NCBI RefSeq assembly: GCF_030704535.1
Contig: NC_081823.1
Coordinates: forward strand, 6,702,501 to 6,766,500
Source: Vitis vinifera
Lineage: Eukaryota; Streptophyta; Magnoliopsida; Vitales; Vitaceae
Reading direction: 5' to 3'
Length of the DNA: 64,000 bases
Position numbers and translations under genes: made by a program. Below the pieces are notes generated by a model. The model had not been told where the DNA came from and made no database searches. It was given only the letters and a program-made list of their open reading frames with translations. Positions 63,075 to 64,000 of this stretch are shown here, piece by piece. How positions within the stretch are numbered: position 1 is the stretch's first letter; each line of letters starts with the position of its first letter.

Positions 63075-64000
63075 AAAAGGTTTTCAGTTAAAAAAAATGG
63101 TTGTTAAGTTAAAAACAACTCAATCGATTGAACCGGATGAGGAATGGGTTGACCTATTCAACTCAACCAACCAAGGGGTGAAAAAATCTTCTCTCTTCCA
63201 GAACGCTTATTCAACTAGTTAAGGTTGAACCTCAACTGATCAAAGATTGGTTGAGGGGCGGTCGAGGTCCAATGGTCACCTGTCATGCATTAAATGTTAA
63301 TGCTAGTGAACCGGTCGAACCGGAGTTTGACTGGACAAACCCCAATGGCTAGTTTGACCTTTTTCATTTATAAAAAGGTTTCAATTTTCATTATTTCAAA
63401 AAGTTTAACCTTCCTAAACTTTTCTTGAATATATTTGATATTTGGGAGAATGTTTTTTAATGCACCATTGTTCTAAAACTTGCATATCATTAGTACATCA
63501 ATCAATCATAATCTATCTTATATCTTTTAAGCCTAAATTTTGTACTACAATTTTGTGAAAATATTTAATATCCTTATTTATAAATCTTCGAAAGAAAGAA
63601 TTTAAGTGTGAGGTATCACTTAGGGATTCTCAAGTGCAGGGTATCATTTGAGGTGTTGTTCAAAAGCGGGGTATCTCTTAAAGATTGTAAAATGTGATTG
63701 GAGCCAAAAGTCTAAGATGATAGATGTGAACCATATTCCAATTGTATTGCTTGAAGGCTTGGTTTGGAAACCTTGAATTAGTGGAACCTCAAACTTGGAA
63801 TTGAAGTTAGAGAAAAGTGCAAGTAAGTTGGGAACATGTGGATACCTTGAGAAAGTTCTAAAAACACATCGAAAGGTTTCAGAAAGAGGCAACGACGAGG
63901 ACGTCGACGGCATAGGTGGGGGAGAGTGTCATAGGATGCTTCAAATGAGCCTCCTCATAGGTTTATATAGAGCCCAGGAAGCTTCTGAAGACTCCTGGAG
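63075..64000 (+). other. LTR-like sequence split by the Harbinger element, running off the right edge
   Basis: AAAGGTTTTCAGTT at 63076 reads naturally on from AACTAATTTAAA at 54972-54983, so the two were once contiguous. The stretch has GATTGAACCGG and GAACCGGTCGAACCGG phrases, the inverted relative of the 29.8-kb repeat (63590-63720), and a TATA-like GGTTTATATAG at 63960. No gene was found. Confidence 0.5.

Noticed and set aside
62869..63222. A 117-residue plus-strand frame rich in Phe
   Set aside because: It crosses the right end of the Harbinger element and comes from its pyrimidine-rich subterminal sequence.

Overview
This is plant nuclear DNA: spliced genes with GT-AG introns, AT-rich introns and intergenic DNA, a nuclear tRNA-Phe gene, and copia, TRIM and PIF/Harbinger elements. 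The proteins look like those of a woody eudicot, and a grapevine (Vitis)-like genome is my best guess. That species call is inference, not read directly from the sequence.

Layout. About 0.1-0.43 kb: first coding exon of a GAMYB-type R2R3-MYB gene (minus strand, leaves the window on the left), with a degenerate tandem-repeat promoter region. 2.2 kb: a possible 61-residue small protein (plus). 3.7-11.9 kb: a nine-exon bromodomain gene (minus) with an in-frame 27-bp minisatellite and a C-terminal LxLxL motif. 12-21 kb: gene-poor DNA holding a decayed, truncated Ty1/copia element (minus) with one long LTR. 21.2-24.7 kb: eight-exon LpxK (plus). 25.2-28.2 kb: a glyoxalase I gene (minus) broken by two frameshifts, a decayed exon and a 701-bp TRIM element with three LTRs and a perfect target-site duplication. 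28-34.6 kb: AT-rich repeats. 34.6-37.1 kb: five-exon GDSL esterase/lipase (plus) with a tRNA-Phe(GAA) gene antisense in its second intron. 37.6-53.1 kb: complete MSH5 (minus), reconstructed as 34 exons whose phases all agree and which sum to 2,424 nt (807 residues). 55.0-63.1 kb: an 8.1-kb PIF/Harbinger element with 28-bp inverted ends, a DDE transposase gene and a Myb/SANT-like gene, both carrying stop codons. It lies inside an older LTR-like sequence.

The host genes are separate units, not an operon: a transcription factor (GAMYB), a chromatin reader (bromodomain), organellar lipid A-type metabolism (LpxK), a secreted lipase (GDSL) and meiotic recombination (MSH5). From memory, MSH5 and LpxK are also neighbours in Arabidopsis (At3g20475/At3g20480), so this looks like conserved microsynteny, here with the glyoxalase pseudogene and the GDSL gene between them.

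The most unusual object is the Harbinger element. Between the first exon and the catalytic part of its transposase gene is a 60-bp exon encoding an HPDKNP motif, the signature of DnaJ J-domains. It has a good acceptor and donor and fits in frame on both sides, so it appears to be a captured host exon spliced into a transposase.
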